Below are positions 49,386 through 60,843 of a stretch of DNA of 64,000 nt, piece after piece (within the stretch, counting starts at the first letter, position 1; every line of letters begins with the position of its first letter). The notes below the pieces were generated by a model, which was not told where the DNA came from, searched no databases, and saw only the letters and a list, made by a program, of their open reading frames with translations. A program made the translations under genes and the position numbers. This DNA is from Streptomyces sp. NBC_01478 (GTDB lineage Bacteria; Actinomycetota; Actinomycetes; Streptomycetales; Streptomycetaceae): NCBI RefSeq assembly GCF_036227225.1, contig NZ_CP109444.1, forward strand, positions 1,488,001 through 1,552,000, written 5' to 3'.

Positions 49386-49931
49386 ATGCGCACTTCTCAG
49401 CTACTACTCCGCTCCGGCCTGACCGTGACAGCCGCCGCCGCTCTTCCGCTCGCCCTGACCGCCCCGGCCGCCGACGCGGCCTCGGGGATCTCCGTGAGCA
49501 CGACCGGGACCACGGTCTCGGTCACGACCAGCGCGTGCTCCCAGAACCGCACCACCGGCGTCTGGGGCACCGGTTCACTCCTCACCAGTAGCCAGGGGAG
49601 CTTCGCCGAGGGCCGGAAGGCGACCCTGGCGGGGACCACCATCAGCCAGTCCACCGCCTGGACCAATGTCACCCCCGGCACCTACACCGTCATCGTGATG
49701 TGCCAGAACGGCACCACACCCGTCGGCGCCCAGTCCGTGATCGTGTCCAGTTCCACGACCCCCACGGCCGTCGCCACGGCCTCGCCCTCGCGGGGCGTCA
49801 TGGGCGGCCTCGGCGGCGCCACCAAGGACTACGGCCCCCTCACCCTGGGGGTCGGCGGGGGCCTGGTCGCGGTCGGCGTCATCGCGACGGCCTGGTTCCT
49901 GCGCAGGCGCGCGAAGCCGTACCGCCTCTGA
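49386..49931 (+). CDS. Secreted protein with C-terminal membrane anchor
   Basis: A 181-residue protein: signal peptide (RSGLTVTAAAALPLALTAPA, cleavage after ADA), a Ser/Thr-rich extracellular domain with two cysteines, and a C-terminal membrane helix (LTLGVGGGLVAVGVIATAWF) followed by RRRAKPYRL. Its layout resembles the anchored protein at 4186-4845. ATG at 49386 with GGAGG 10 bases upstream. Function unknown. Confidence 0.7.
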   Translation: MRTSQLLLRSGLTVTAAAALPLALTAPAADAASGISVSTTGTTVSVTTSACSQNRTTGVWGTGSLLTSSQGSFAEGRKATLAGTTISQSTAWTNVTPGTYTVIVMCQNGTTPVGAQSVIVSSSTTPTAVATASPSRGVMGGLGGATKDYGPLTLGVGGGLVAVGVIATAWFLRRRAKPYRL

Positions 49932-49947
49932 CCGTCGCCACGGACGA

Positions 49948-49974
49948 GGGGCCGCCCGGTTCACGGGCGGCCCC
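49948..49974. terminator. Bidirectional hairpin terminator
   Basis: Perfect 11-bp arms GGGGCCGCCCG and CGGGCGGCCCC around GTTCA, between convergent genes. Confidence 0.85.
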
Positions 49975-49985
49975 TTCCCCGTGTC

Positions 49986-50522
49986 CTACGGCAGCTCGGC
50001 GAACTCCTCGATCGCGTGGGTGAGCCACCGCGTCCAGAAGGTCTCCAGGTCGATGCCGGCGCGCAGCACGAGGTGCTGGAGCCGGTCCTGGGGGCTGTCC
50101 CGGCCGGGTGGGAAGTCGCGCTTCTCGATCTCCTCGTACTCCGCCAACTGCCGCTGGTGCAGGGCGAGATGGCGGCGCAGGTCGCTCTCGACGCCGGCCG
50201 TGCCGACGACCGCCGCCGCGCGCAGCCGCAGCAGCATCGTGTCGCGCAGCGGCTTGGGGTCCTGGGCGGACGCGGTCCAGCGGGCCAGTTCGGCACGGCC
50301 CGCCGGCAGGACCTCGTAGCGCTTCTTCTGGCCGCGCGCCGGCTGCTCGGACGCCAGCGCCCGGATCTGTCCCTCGGACTCCAGTTTTCCCAGCTCGCGA
50401 TAGATCTGCTGGTGCGTCGCCGACCAGAAGTAACCGATCGACCGGTCGAAGCGCCGGGTCAGTTCGAGACCCGAGGACGGCTTCTCCAGGAGGGCGGTGA
50501 GGATCGCGTGCGGGAGTGACAT
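49986..50522 (-). CDS. PadR family transcriptional regulator
   Basis: A 178-residue PadR: winged helix SLPHAILTALLEKPSSGLEL, IGYFWSATHQQIYRELGKLE and KKRYEVLPAGRAELARW, then a helical C-terminal dimerisation part of the Vir_act_alpha_C type. It begins 22 bp after the fadH stop in the same direction and so is probably in the fadH operon. A 26-bp palindrome before fadH is a good candidate for its operator, giving autoregulation. Confidence 0.9.
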   Translation of the reverse strand: MSLPHAILTALLEKPSSGLELTRRFDRSIGYFWSATHQQIYRELGKLESEGQIRALASEQPARGQKKRYEVLPAGRAELARWTASAQDPKPLRDTMLLRLRAAAVVGTAGVESDLRRHLALHQRQLAEYEEIEKRDFPPGRDSPQDRLQHLVLRAGIDLETFWTRWLTHAIEEFAELP

Positions 50523-50544
50523 GGGGCCATCCTAGGGACGGCCC

Positions 50545-52635
<2,091 letters not shown>

Positions 52636-52790
52636 CGGGCGGGTGAGCCGGCCCACGCCGCACAGCCTCTCTTGGGCCGCCAGGAGCCGATTCACAGGGA
52701 TTTATTACCGGTTCTTTATCGCCCGCCCCCGAGAATCACAGTCAGGCGTGCCGGTGGGATGCCGCGCGCGCGTGGCCTAGGGAGCGAGCC

Positions 52791-53531
52791 GTGACGCACG
52801 ATCCTGAGCACGAAGCCGGCGACAGCGCGGCGACACCTCCGCTGCCCGATCACGCACCCGAGATGATGGAGGTGCTCACGGGACCCGGTGGCGCGGAGCG
52901 CGATCACGGTCTCGACCGGTTGTGGCGGCAGCGGTCGCGGCGGGCCCGGGCGGTGATCGCCGTGGCCACCGTGGGCGTGCTGGCGCTCGGCGGGACCGTC
53001 GCCTACGCGGCGACCTCCGGGGGTTCGGGCGGTGACGCCCTGCCCGCCGCCGCGGGAACCCCGTCCGGGACGCCCTCCCCCGGCGGGCCCGGTTCCCGGC
53101 ACGGGGGCGGGATGTGGTTCGGGTTCGGCGTCGGCGGCACGGCCGTGCACGGCGAGGCGACCGTCAAGGACAACACCACCGGCAAGTGGGTCGTACGGAT
53201 CTGGCAGCGCGGCACGGTCACGAAGGCTGACGGCGACCAGGTCACCGTCAAGAGCGACGACGGGACCTCGTGGACCTGGACCGTGGGCTCCGGCGCCACG
53301 GCCCAGGGCGCCGGCGCCCTCAAGAAGGGCGACACGGCCTCCCTGACCGGCACCCGTTCCGACTCCGGCACCCGGACCGCCGACCGGGCCTTCACGGGCA
53401 CCTTCGACCGCAAGACACCGGGCGACCGACCCAGCGGGTTCCCGGGCGGCGGCCGCGGCCACACCTGGGACCACGGCGACCGCAGCCCGAGCCCCGCCCC
53501 CAGCCCGTCCGGCAGCGGCGCTACGACCTGA
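52791..53531 (+). CDS. Membrane protein with DUF5666-like extracellular domain
   Basis: A 246-residue protein with a short cytoplasmic part, one membrane helix (RAVIAVATVGVLALGGTVAY), a Gly/Pro-rich linker and an extracellular beta domain with GTVTKADGDQVTVKSDDGTS and a Ser/Pro-rich end, the pattern of DUF5666-type proteins of unknown function. GTG at 52791 (with GAGCGAGCC upstream, weak). It overlaps the convergent methyltransferase gene by 11 bp. Confidence 0.7.
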   Translation: MTHDPEHEAGDSAATPPLPDHAPEMMEVLTGPGGAERDHGLDRLWRQRSRRARAVIAVATVGVLALGGTVAYAATSGGSGGDALPAAAGTPSGTPSPGGPGSRHGGGMWFGFGVGGTAVHGEATVKDNTTGKWVVRIWQRGTVTKADGDQVTVKSDDGTSWTWTVGSGATAQGAGALKKGDTASLTGTRSDSGTRTADRAFTGTFDRKTPGDRPSGFPGGGRGHTWDHGDRSPSPAPSPSGSGATT

Positions 53532-54315
53532 CGGGCGCCGCCACCCTGACGCCGATCACGACGTTCGCGTACAGCTCCTCGGAGTACGCCGAGCGCGTCT
53601 TGAGCCCTGAGCGCGTGAACGCGTCGACGGCGGACGGGAGTTGACGCTCGCTCGTCTCGACGAGCAGACAGCCGCCGGGGGCCAGCCAGTCGGGCGCCCC
53701 GGTGGCGACCGCGCGGAGTATGTCGAGGCCGTCGGCGCCCCCGTCGAGGGCGAACAGCGGTTCGTGCTCGCGGGCCTCGGCGGGCAGCAGCCCGACCTCG
53801 CCGGTCGGGACGTACGGCACATTGGCCGCGAGGATGTCGACCCGGCCGCGCAAGGTGTCGGGCAGCGCCGCGAACAGGTCGCCCGTGTGGACGTGACCGT
53901 CGTAGGAAGCGACATTGCGGCGGGCGCAGCGCGTGGCGGCGGGGTCGATGTCGGCGGCGTGCAGTTCGACCCGGCCGAGGGCGGCGGCCAGGGCCGCGCC
54001 GACCGCGCCGGAACCGCAGCACAGGTCCACGACGACGGACGCGTCCGGGGCCTGCGCGAGGGCCTGTTCGACGAGGAACTCGGTACGGCGGCGGGGCACG
54101 AAGACGCCGGGTTCCACGGCGATGCGCAGACCGCGGAACGCGGCCCAGCCGACGACGTGTTCGAGGGGCAGACCCGTGACCCGGCGGTCCACCATGGCGG
54201 CGAGTTCGTCCGGGGTGCGCGCGGCGGAGAGGATCAGTCGCGCCTCGTCCTCGGCGAAGACACAGCCCGCGGCACGGAGCGCGGCGACGACGGAGGCGGG
54301 GGAAAGAGAGGGCAT
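53521..54315 (-). CDS. PrmC/HemK-like N5-glutamine methyltransferase
   Basis: A 264-residue SAM-dependent methyltransferase: N-terminal helical part, LEHVVGWAAFRGLRIAVEPG, VFVPRRRTEFLVEQAL, SAM motif VVDLCCGSGAVGAAL, ELHAADIDPAATRCARRN and DILAANVPYVPTGEVGLLP. The catalytic NPPY of PrmC reads NVPY. It corresponds to the actinobacterial paralogue usually annotated putative protein N(5)-glutamine methyltransferase; the true PrmC for release factors normally sits with prfA. ATG at 54315 with AGAGAGGG upstream. The substrate is unknown. Confidence 0.8.
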   Translation of the reverse strand: MPSLSPASVVAALRAAGCVFAEDEARLILSAARTPDELAAMVDRRVTGLPLEHVVGWAAFRGLRIAVEPGVFVPRRRTEFLVEQALAQAPDASVVVDLCCGSGAVGAALAAALGRVELHAADIDPAATRCARRNVASYDGHVHTGDLFAALPDTLRGRVDILAANVPYVPTGEVGLLPAEAREHEPLFALDGGADGLDILRAVATGAPDWLAPGGCLLVETSERQLPSAVDAFTRSGLKTRSAYSEELYANVVIGVRVAAPVRS

Positions 54316-54524
54316 GAAAGCGGAGAGCCTTTCGGAAGGTAGCCGAAGGGCGCTCTCAGGGTCACCTGTTAGTGGTGATCCGAGCCGTCCTGAAGGGAGA
54401 GCACCCGGCCTGACACAGCGGAAATGGGTCTCACCTCCAGGGAGTTGACGGCCGGGACTGTTCTCGGCCGAAGAGCAACACTACCCGAACCACCGGGCCA
54501 ACGAGGGGCCGCCCCCGGCGCCGA

Positions 54525-54539
54525 GTTGTACTCTGCAAC
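54525..54539. promoter_or_regulatory. Palindrome GTTGTACTCTGCAAC before MarR gene
   Basis: Arms GTTG and CAAC with a near-symmetric centre, 25 bp before the start at 54565; typical position and shape for MarR autoregulation. Confidence 0.55.
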
Positions 54540-54564
54540 GACCAGGAGGACGAGGGAGATCCCA

Positions 54565-55008
54565 GTGCGAGCGGACCAGGCAGTGGAGACCATCCAGCGC
54601 GAGATGACGGTCTTCGCGCGCCGCGCCCGCGCCTCGGCGGGCCGTCTCCACCCCGAGCTGTCGCTGGTGTCGTACACCCTGCTCGGTCATCTGGAGGAGC
54701 GGGACGGCTGCCGGGCCACCGACCTGGCCGCGCACTACGCCCTCGACAAGTCCACGGTCAGCCGACAGGTCGCCGCGCTGGAGCGCGCCGACCTCATCGA
54801 GCGCCGCCTCGACCCCGAGGACCACCGCGTCCAGGTCCTGCACCTCACGGCCGCGGGCCGCCGGATCCTCGCCCAGGTCACCGAGAACCGCCAGGCCGCC
54901 TTCCGCGAACGGCTGGCGGACTGGCCGGAGGAGGATCTGACCCGGTTCGCCGGCTATCTGGAGCGCTACAACTCGTGGCCGGGCTCGGACCCCGCCGAGG
55001 AGGGCTGA
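54565..55008 (+). CDS. MarR family transcriptional regulator
   Basis: A 147-residue MarR: HTH with CRATDLAAHYALDKSTVSRQ and the winged segment LIERRLDPEDHRVQVLHLTA, carrying the DxRxxxLxLT hallmark. I chose the GTG at 54565 since GAGGGAG lies a few bases upstream; a longer frame from 54424 is not supported. A palindrome in its promoter suggests self-repression. It converges with the GNAT gene, so its target genes are not evident. Confidence 0.85.
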   Translation: MRADQAVETIQREMTVFARRARASAGRLHPELSLVSYTLLGHLEERDGCRATDLAAHYALDKSTVSRQVAALERADLIERRLDPEDHRVQVLHLTAAGRRILAQVTENRQAAFRERLADWPEEDLTRFAGYLERYNSWPGSDPAEEG

Positions 55009-55020
55009 GGCGCTCCTGCC

Positions 55021-55743
55021 CTACGACACCGCCACGGACCGCGTCTGCGTGAGGTGCTCGGGCGCCCGTGCAGCGAGGAACGCGGTGTCGAGGCGCAGGC
55101 GGAACCCCAGGGACTCGTACAGCCGTATCGCGGTGGTGTTGCCCGCGCCGGTGTGCAGGAACGGGGTCTCGCCGCGTTCGCGGATGCCGTGGGCGACGGC
55201 CCGGATGAGGCGGCCGGCGAGACCCTCACCTCGCGCGGAGGGGTCGGTGCAGACGGCGCTGATCTCGGTCCAGCCCGGCGGATGCAGCCGCTCGCCGGCC
55301 ATGGCGACGAGGGCGCCGTTCCGGCGGATGCCCAGGTAGGTGCCGAGTTCGACGGTGCGGGGCAGGAACGGGCCGGGCTTGGTCCGTGCCACCAGGTCGA
55401 GCATCTCCGGGACATCGGCCGGGCCGAGGAGAATCGCCTCCGGGTCCGGTGCGGCGGCCATCCCGTCGTCCACCATCTGCACGCCGTCGACGTGGAAGGT
55501 GATCTCCCAGTCGTCCGGCACCCGGTCCCGGAAGCCGAGGAGCGGGATCTCGGCGCCCGGTCCGGAGAGCGCGGCGACGTCCGCCCAGTCCTCGGCGTCG
55601 GGCTCGTCGGGCAGGGCGAGCCACGGGGTCACGTCCACCGGGTAGCGCAGGACCCGGCCGCGCCGCTCGGCGAAGTGGGCGTGCGGGCCGGTGAGGGCGG
55701 CGCGGGCGGGATTGTCGAGGACGCGTTCGTCGGACGTGCTCAT
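55021..55743 (-). CDS. GNAT family N-acetyltransferase
   Basis: A 240-residue protein with the GNAT acetyl-CoA-binding motif (AVCTDPSARGEGLAGRLIRA) and LYESLGFRLRLDTAF near the end, of the FR47-like type. The N-terminal half is a degenerate second GNAT fold. It probably acetylates a small amine. The ATG at 55743 overlaps the stop of the oxidoreductase gene (ATGA), so the two are coupled. Confidence 0.85.
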   Translation of the reverse strand: MSTSDERVLDNPARAALTGPHAHFAERRGRVLRYPVDVTPWLALPDEPDAEDWADVAALSGPGAEIPLLGFRDRVPDDWEITFHVDGVQMVDDGMAAAPDPEAILLGPADVPEMLDLVARTKPGPFLPRTVELGTYLGIRRNGALVAMAGERLHPPGWTEISAVCTDPSARGEGLAGRLIRAVAHGIRERGETPFLHTGAGNTTAIRLYESLGFRLRLDTAFLAARAPEHLTQTRSVAVS

Positions 55744-56666
55744 GCGGCGACCTCGATCACGATCTTGCCGCGGGCGTGGCCTTCCTCGACGGTGCGCAGG
55801 GCCTCGCCGGCCCGGTCGAGCGGGAAGGTCCGCGTCACGTGCGGGTCCAGTCGGCCGCTGACCACGAGCTGCGCGAGCGCGTCGAGGACGGCGGCGTTGC
55901 GGGCGCGCTCGACGCGGGCGCCGCCGAGCTTCTCGACCTCGGGGGCGGGGGCTCCGGCGGTGATGAGTTTCGTCCGGTCGGTGAGGAGGGTGGCGGCCTC
56001 GGCGAGCACCTCGCCGCCGACGAGGTCGTAGGCGCCGTCGACGCCGTCCGGGGCGACGGCCCGTACGCGCGCGGCCAGGTCCGCTCCGGAGGGCACGTGG
56101 ACCGCGCCCAGCGACTCGACGAGATCCTTCTTGCCCTCGCTCGCCACGCCCACGGCGCGCAGGCCGAGGGCGCGGGCGATCTGCAGGGCCGCCGAGCCCA
56201 CACCGCCGCCCGCGCCGGTGACCAGCACAGTGGCGCCGGTGGGCAGGTCGAGCTGGAGGATGCCGTCGTACGCGGTCGCGGCGGCGACGGGCAGAGTGGC
56301 GGCGTCCGGGAAGGACAGCTCGGCGGGCCGGTGCGCGGCGACCGTCACGGGCAGCAGCGCGTACTCGGCGTATCCGCCGGCCACCGTGCTCCCGAACACC
56401 TCGTCGCCGACGGCGAACCCGGCCACGTCGGCACCGATCTCCCGTACGACTCCGGAGACCTCTTGGCCGAAGACCGCGGGGAACGCGCGTGAGCCGGTCT
56501 CGCCGGGCCGCCGGTAGCCGTTGCGCTGCTTCCAGTCGACGGGGTTCACCCCGGCCGCGCGCACCGCGACGAGGATCTCACCGGGGCCGGGTCGGGGCTG
56601 GTCCACCTCGACCAGCGCCTCGGTCTCGGGTCCCCCGTATCGCGTGAAGACATACGCCTTCGGCAT
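55740..56666 (-). CDS. NADP-dependent zinc-type (quinone) oxidoreductase, MDR superfamily
   Basis: A 308-residue protein: GroES-like start with PRPGPGEILVAVRAAGVNPV and GQEVSGVVREIGADVAGFAV, nucleotide-binding TVLVTGAGGGVGSAALQIAR. It lacks the zinc-ligand cysteines, so it belongs to the quinone-oxidoreductase-like MDR group that reduces quinones or enones with NADPH. ATG at 56666. It overlaps the GNAT gene downstream by 4 bp. Confidence 0.9.
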   Translation of the reverse strand: MPKAYVFTRYGGPETEALVEVDQPRPGPGEILVAVRAAGVNPVDWKQRNGYRRPGETGSRAFPAVFGQEVSGVVREIGADVAGFAVGDEVFGSTVAGGYAEYALLPVTVAAHRPAELSFPDAATLPVAAATAYDGILQLDLPTGATVLVTGAGGGVGSAALQIARALGLRAVGVASEGKKDLVESLGAVHVPSGADLAARVRAVAPDGVDGAYDLVGGEVLAEAATLLTDRTKLITAGAPAPEVEKLGGARVERARNAAVLDALAQLVVSGRLDPHVTRTFPLDRAGEALRTVEEGHARGKIVIEVAA

Positions 56667-56909
56667 CTACTCCCTCACTCTCCTCGGCACCGGCTCTCCG
56701 CACGCTCTCCGCACGCGAGCCGCATTGAAGACCAAGGTCGGCCGCCGGGGAGCTATTCCCCGGGACGCGGAGAGTTCATACGGCCGCAATGATCGGCGGT
56801 CACCCTCGGACCTGGGCATACCTCGTGGACGCGTACCGTTGAAACGAGAAACCACTGATCGCGCTCGCCCGGCGGACCCGCGCCGCAGCGACCTGGAGGC
56901 TCCACCCGT

Positions 56910-57507
<598 letters not shown>

Positions 57508-57515
<8 letters not shown>

Positions 57516-58263
57516 GACCTTCGCGCCCGCCACGAAGTTCGCGGTGCCGGGACGCATCGCCGTCAGCAACCGCGCCGCCGCCGTGTGGCAGACCGCCACG
57601 CTCACCGAGATCCGCCGGGAGACCCCGCACGCCGCGACGTTCCGCTTCGCCGTGCCCGACTGGGGCGGCCATCTGCCCGGCCAGCACCTGATGCTGCGGC
57701 TGCGGGCCGAGGACGGCTATGTGGCGCAGCGCCACTACTCGATCGCCTCGCACCCGGACGACGCCGGGCATGTGGAGCTGACCCTGGACCATGTCGAGGG
57801 CGGTGAGGTGTCCGGCTGGTTCCACACGGTGGCCGAGCCCGGTGACCAGGTCGAGGTGCGCGGCCCGCTGAGCGGCTTCTTCGCCTGGCCCGGCGACCGG
57901 CCCGCGCTGCTGCTGGGCGCGGGTTCCGGGGTCGTACCGCTGATGTCGATGCTCCGGCAGCACCGGGCGCGGAACCTGTCCGTGCCGTTGCGGCTGCTGG
58001 TGTCGGCGCGCAGTCCCGAGGAGCTGATCTACGCGCGGGAGTACGGCGCGGAGACCACGGCCGTGTTCACGCGCAGTGCGCCGGAGGGTGTGCCGGTGGG
58101 ACGTATGGCCGCCGCACATGTGGCGCCGCTCCTGGCGGAGCCGCCTGCCGGTGGGTGGGAGGCCTATGTGTGCGGGTCCAACGGCTTCGCCGAGCATGCC
58201 TCGCGGCTGCTGGTCGAAGCGGGCCAGCCCGTGGACCGCATCCGCATCGAACGCTTCGGCTGA
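57508..58263 (+). CDS. Ferredoxin-NADP reductase-like flavoprotein
   Basis: A 251-residue FNR-type protein: FAD-binding QRHYSIASHPD, NAD(P)-binding LLLGAGSGVVPLMSMLRQHR and the closing YVCGSNGFAEHASRLLVEAG. No iron-sulfur domain is fused. The GTG at 57508 overlaps the molybdoenzyme gene by 8 bp, so the two are translationally coupled and probably form a redox pair. Confidence 0.9.
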
Positions 58264-58449
58264 GGCGCCGGCCAAAGATCCGGCCGAGCCTCCGGTTGAC
58301 GTTCCGGTTGAGGGAAGTACCTCGGAGGGGGTACGACTGCTATGTGGACGCTCGCATGCGTGCGCGGTGTCGAGGCGGCGGCGGACCGGCCCCACAGGGG
58401 GCTTCCGGCCTTACGGTTCCTCGGCTCCGGTGACGGCGAGGAGACCGAC

Positions 58450-59034
58450 ATGCGGACCCGGGTACGGAGTCGACGCCGACGGCACAATCCGCTGCGGCGC
58501 CGGTCGGACGTCGTGGAGGCGTGGACTGCGCTGGTCGTCGGCGTCCTGCTGTTCGTCGGCGCTCCCCTGGCCGGCGCCGCCGCGGGGCTCTGGGCCCACG
58601 ACCAGGCCCGGACGATCGCCGCGACCCAGCGCGCCGAACGCCATCGCGTCCACGCGCGGGTGATCGGAAACCCGCCCTCCGGACTCACCTCGGTGGAAGG
58701 CACCGGCTCACAGACCTTCCCCGTCGCGGTGCGCTGGACCGACCCGGGCAAGGGCCCGCGTACGGCCACGGCCGAGGTCCCGGTGGACACGGCACGCGGT
58801 GACCCGGTGGACGTATGGCTCGACGCCAAGGGCCGCGTCGTCTCCCCGCCCGCGGGTCAAGTGGCCGTCTGGCAGCACACGTTGACGGTCGGCGTATGGA
58901 CGGCGGGCGGCATCATCGGCGCGACCCTGCTCACGTCCACGCTGACCCGACGGGTCGCACAACGACACCGCCTGGCCGAGTGGGAACGGGACTGGGCCCT
59001 CACGGAACCGGAGTGGACGCGAAGGCGGGCGTGA
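58450..59034 (+). CDS. Rv1733c family membrane protein
   Basis: A 194-residue protein with two membrane helices (VVGVLLFVGAPLAGAAAGLW and TLTVGVWTAGGIIGATLLTS) flanking an extracellular loop with VRWTDPGKGPRTATAEVPVD. This matches the Rv1733c-like family, known from Mycobacterium as a dormancy-regulon antigen and abundant in Streptomyces; function unknown. ATG at 58450, with GGCGAGGAG upstream; the longer frame from 58342 is unlikely. Confidence 0.85.
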   Translation: MRTRVRSRRRRHNPLRRRSDVVEAWTALVVGVLLFVGAPLAGAAAGLWAHDQARTIAATQRAERHRVHARVIGNPPSGLTSVEGTGSQTFPVAVRWTDPGKGPRTATAEVPVDTARGDPVDVWLDAKGRVVSPPAGQVAVWQHTLTVGVWTAGGIIGATLLTSTLTRRVAQRHRLAEWERDWALTEPEWTRRRA

Positions 59035-59070
59035 GGGGGCGGGGGATGTGACGGGGTGAGCTGTGACAGT

Positions 59071-59116
59071 GACGGGCTGTGACGGGCGACGGGCTGTGAC
59101 AGTGGCGGGCCGTGAC
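59071..59116 (+). repeat. Repeats of GACGGGCTGTGAC
   Basis: Exact copies at 59071-59083 and 59088-59100, a diverged one (GGCGGGCCGTGAC) at 59104-59116, just after the Rv1733c-like gene. Confidence 0.6.
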
Positions 59117-59172
59117 GAGCGACGCGCCGTGCCCGGATCGGGCGTGGCGCACCAGCCATGACAGCCCCGGCC

Positions 59173-59320
59173 GGTTCGGTCCGGCAGCTCGACATCCCGC
59201 CACCATGCCGAACCCGCTCCGCCCCTCAACACCCCGCCGCCACACCGGACCGGTCCCGCACCTCAGCACCCCGCCGCCAAGCCGAACCGGTCCCGCCCCT
59301 CAACACCCCACCACCACAAG
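59173..59320 (+). repeat. Tandem repeat, 37-bp units
   Basis: Three clear units begin at 59210, 59247 and 59284, containing CCTCAACACCCCGCCGCCA or close variants; a fourth, weaker unit (about 26 of 37 positions) begins at 59173. They fill most of the 347-bp gap between two convergent genes (59035-59381). Confidence 0.75.
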
Positions 59321-59381
59321 GGAGTTGAACCACCCTCACCGCAACCCCCTCAGCCCTCACCCACCCGCACTCCCCCTCCCC

Positions 59382-60740
59382 CTACACCCCCCGCTGCATC
59401 CGCCGAGCAACCCGCCCATGGTCCCGCAGCACATCCCCCAAGGCCGGCAGCACCGGCTCGCCCCGCTCCACCAGCACCCGCCCGCCCACAACGGTCGTCC
59501 ACGCCCGCGCGGGCCCGCACCGCAGCCACGCCTCGACGGGATCGCTCAGCGCGCCGGCCAGCGCGACCTCGTGCAGGTCCCAGACGACCAGGTCGGCACA
59601 CGCCCCCGGGCGGAGGTGGCCGAGCTCGTCGGCGCGGCCCAGGCACCGCGCCGAACCGCGGGTCGCGATGTCGAGGGCGTCGCGCGCGGTCATCGCACCG
59701 GGGCCGCCCCGGTAGCGGCCCAGCAGCAGGGCGCCCCGCGTCTCCATCCAGAGCGAGGCGTGATCGGTCGAAGCCGAGCCGTCGCAGCCGATGCCGACGG
59801 GCAGGCCGAGTTCGCGCATCTCCTTGACCCTGGCCGTGCCGCCGCCGATCAGCATGTTGGAGCTGGGGCAGTGCGCCACACCGACGCCCGCCGCCGCGAG
59901 ACGACGCAACTCGTCGTCGTTCGGATAGATGCAGTGCGCGACCCAGGTGCGGTCGCTCATCCACCCGGTGTCCTCGAAGTACTCGACGGGCCGGCAGCCG
60001 TAGGTCTCCAGGCAGTAGGTGTCCTCGTCCCGGTCCTCGGCGAGGTGCGTGTGCAGCCGTACGTCGTAGCGCTCGGCGAGTTCCGCGGTCGCCGTCATCA
60101 CGTCCTTGGTGACCGAGAACGGTGAGCAGGGGGCGAGCGCGACCCGGATCAGCGCGCCGGGTTCCGGGTCGTGGTGGGCCTTGATCAGCCGCTCGCTGTC
60201 GGCGAGCACCTCGTCGGTGCTCTGGGTGACGCTCCTCGGCGGCAGTCCCCCGTCCTCGACGGACCGGGTCATCGAACCGCGCGTCGCGTGGAAGCGGAAG
60301 CCGATGTCGCGGGCGGCGCGGATCTCGGCGTCGACCAGGTAGGGGCGCGGATGCACATAGAGGTGGTCGGAGGATGTGGTGCAGCCGCCCATGAGGAGTT
60401 CCGCCATACCGACGTACGCCGACACGTACGCGGCCTCCTCGTCGAGGCTCGCCCACAGCGGGTAGAGCGTGGTCAGCCAGTCGAAGAGGGTGCCGTTGAC
60501 GGCGGGGGCGTAGGAGCGGGTGAGGTTCTGGTAGATGTGGTGGTGCGTGTTGATCAGGCCCGGGGTGACGAGCCGCCCGGCGGCGGAGACGGTCGTAGCG
60601 GCTTCGGGCTCGGTCCCCGCCGCGCCGACGGCGGTGACCCGACCACCCGTGACGGCGACCCAGCCGCCCGGGATCTCGCGCTCCCCGTCCACGACGAGCA
60701 GTTCGGCGTCCTTGACCAGCAGATCCACGGCAGACGACAT
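59382..60740 (-). CDS. 8-oxoguanine deaminase-like amidohydrolase
   Basis: A 452-residue amidohydrolase: metal ligands in LINTHHHIYQNLTRSYAPAV, RLHTHLAEDRDEDTY, TWVAHCIYPNDDELRRLA and GCDGSASTDHASLWMETRG. This set, with the cysteine and histidine positions, fits 8-oxoguanine deaminase and its hydroxydechloroatrazine-hydrolase-like relatives. It deaminates oxidised guanine to uric acid in purine salvage or repair. ATG at 60740. No purine-catabolism partner is adjacent. Confidence 0.9.
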   Translation of the reverse strand: MSSAVDLLVKDAELLVVDGEREIPGGWVAVTGGRVTAVGAAGTEPEAATTVSAAGRLVTPGLINTHHHIYQNLTRSYAPAVNGTLFDWLTTLYPLWASLDEEAAYVSAYVGMAELLMGGCTTSSDHLYVHPRPYLVDAEIRAARDIGFRFHATRGSMTRSVEDGGLPPRSVTQSTDEVLADSERLIKAHHDPEPGALIRVALAPCSPFSVTKDVMTATAELAERYDVRLHTHLAEDRDEDTYCLETYGCRPVEYFEDTGWMSDRTWVAHCIYPNDDELRRLAAAGVGVAHCPSSNMLIGGGTARVKEMRELGLPVGIGCDGSASTDHASLWMETRGALLLGRYRGGPGAMTARDALDIATRGSARCLGRADELGHLRPGACADLVVWDLHEVALAGALSDPVEAWLRCGPARAWTTVVGGRVLVERGEPVLPALGDVLRDHGRVARRMQRGV

Positions 60741-60843
60741 GCCGACATGGTAGGCGCGGGGCGCCGCGCAGGCCTGGCGAGTCCTCCGATGTCACACGTA
60801 CGGTGTGATCATCCGCACTCACTCTTCGCAAAGGCGGTCCCCG

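Noticed and set aside
59210..59320. Possible CRISPR array in the 37-bp repeats
   Set aside because: Units follow each other directly with no spacers, and no cas genes are visible.
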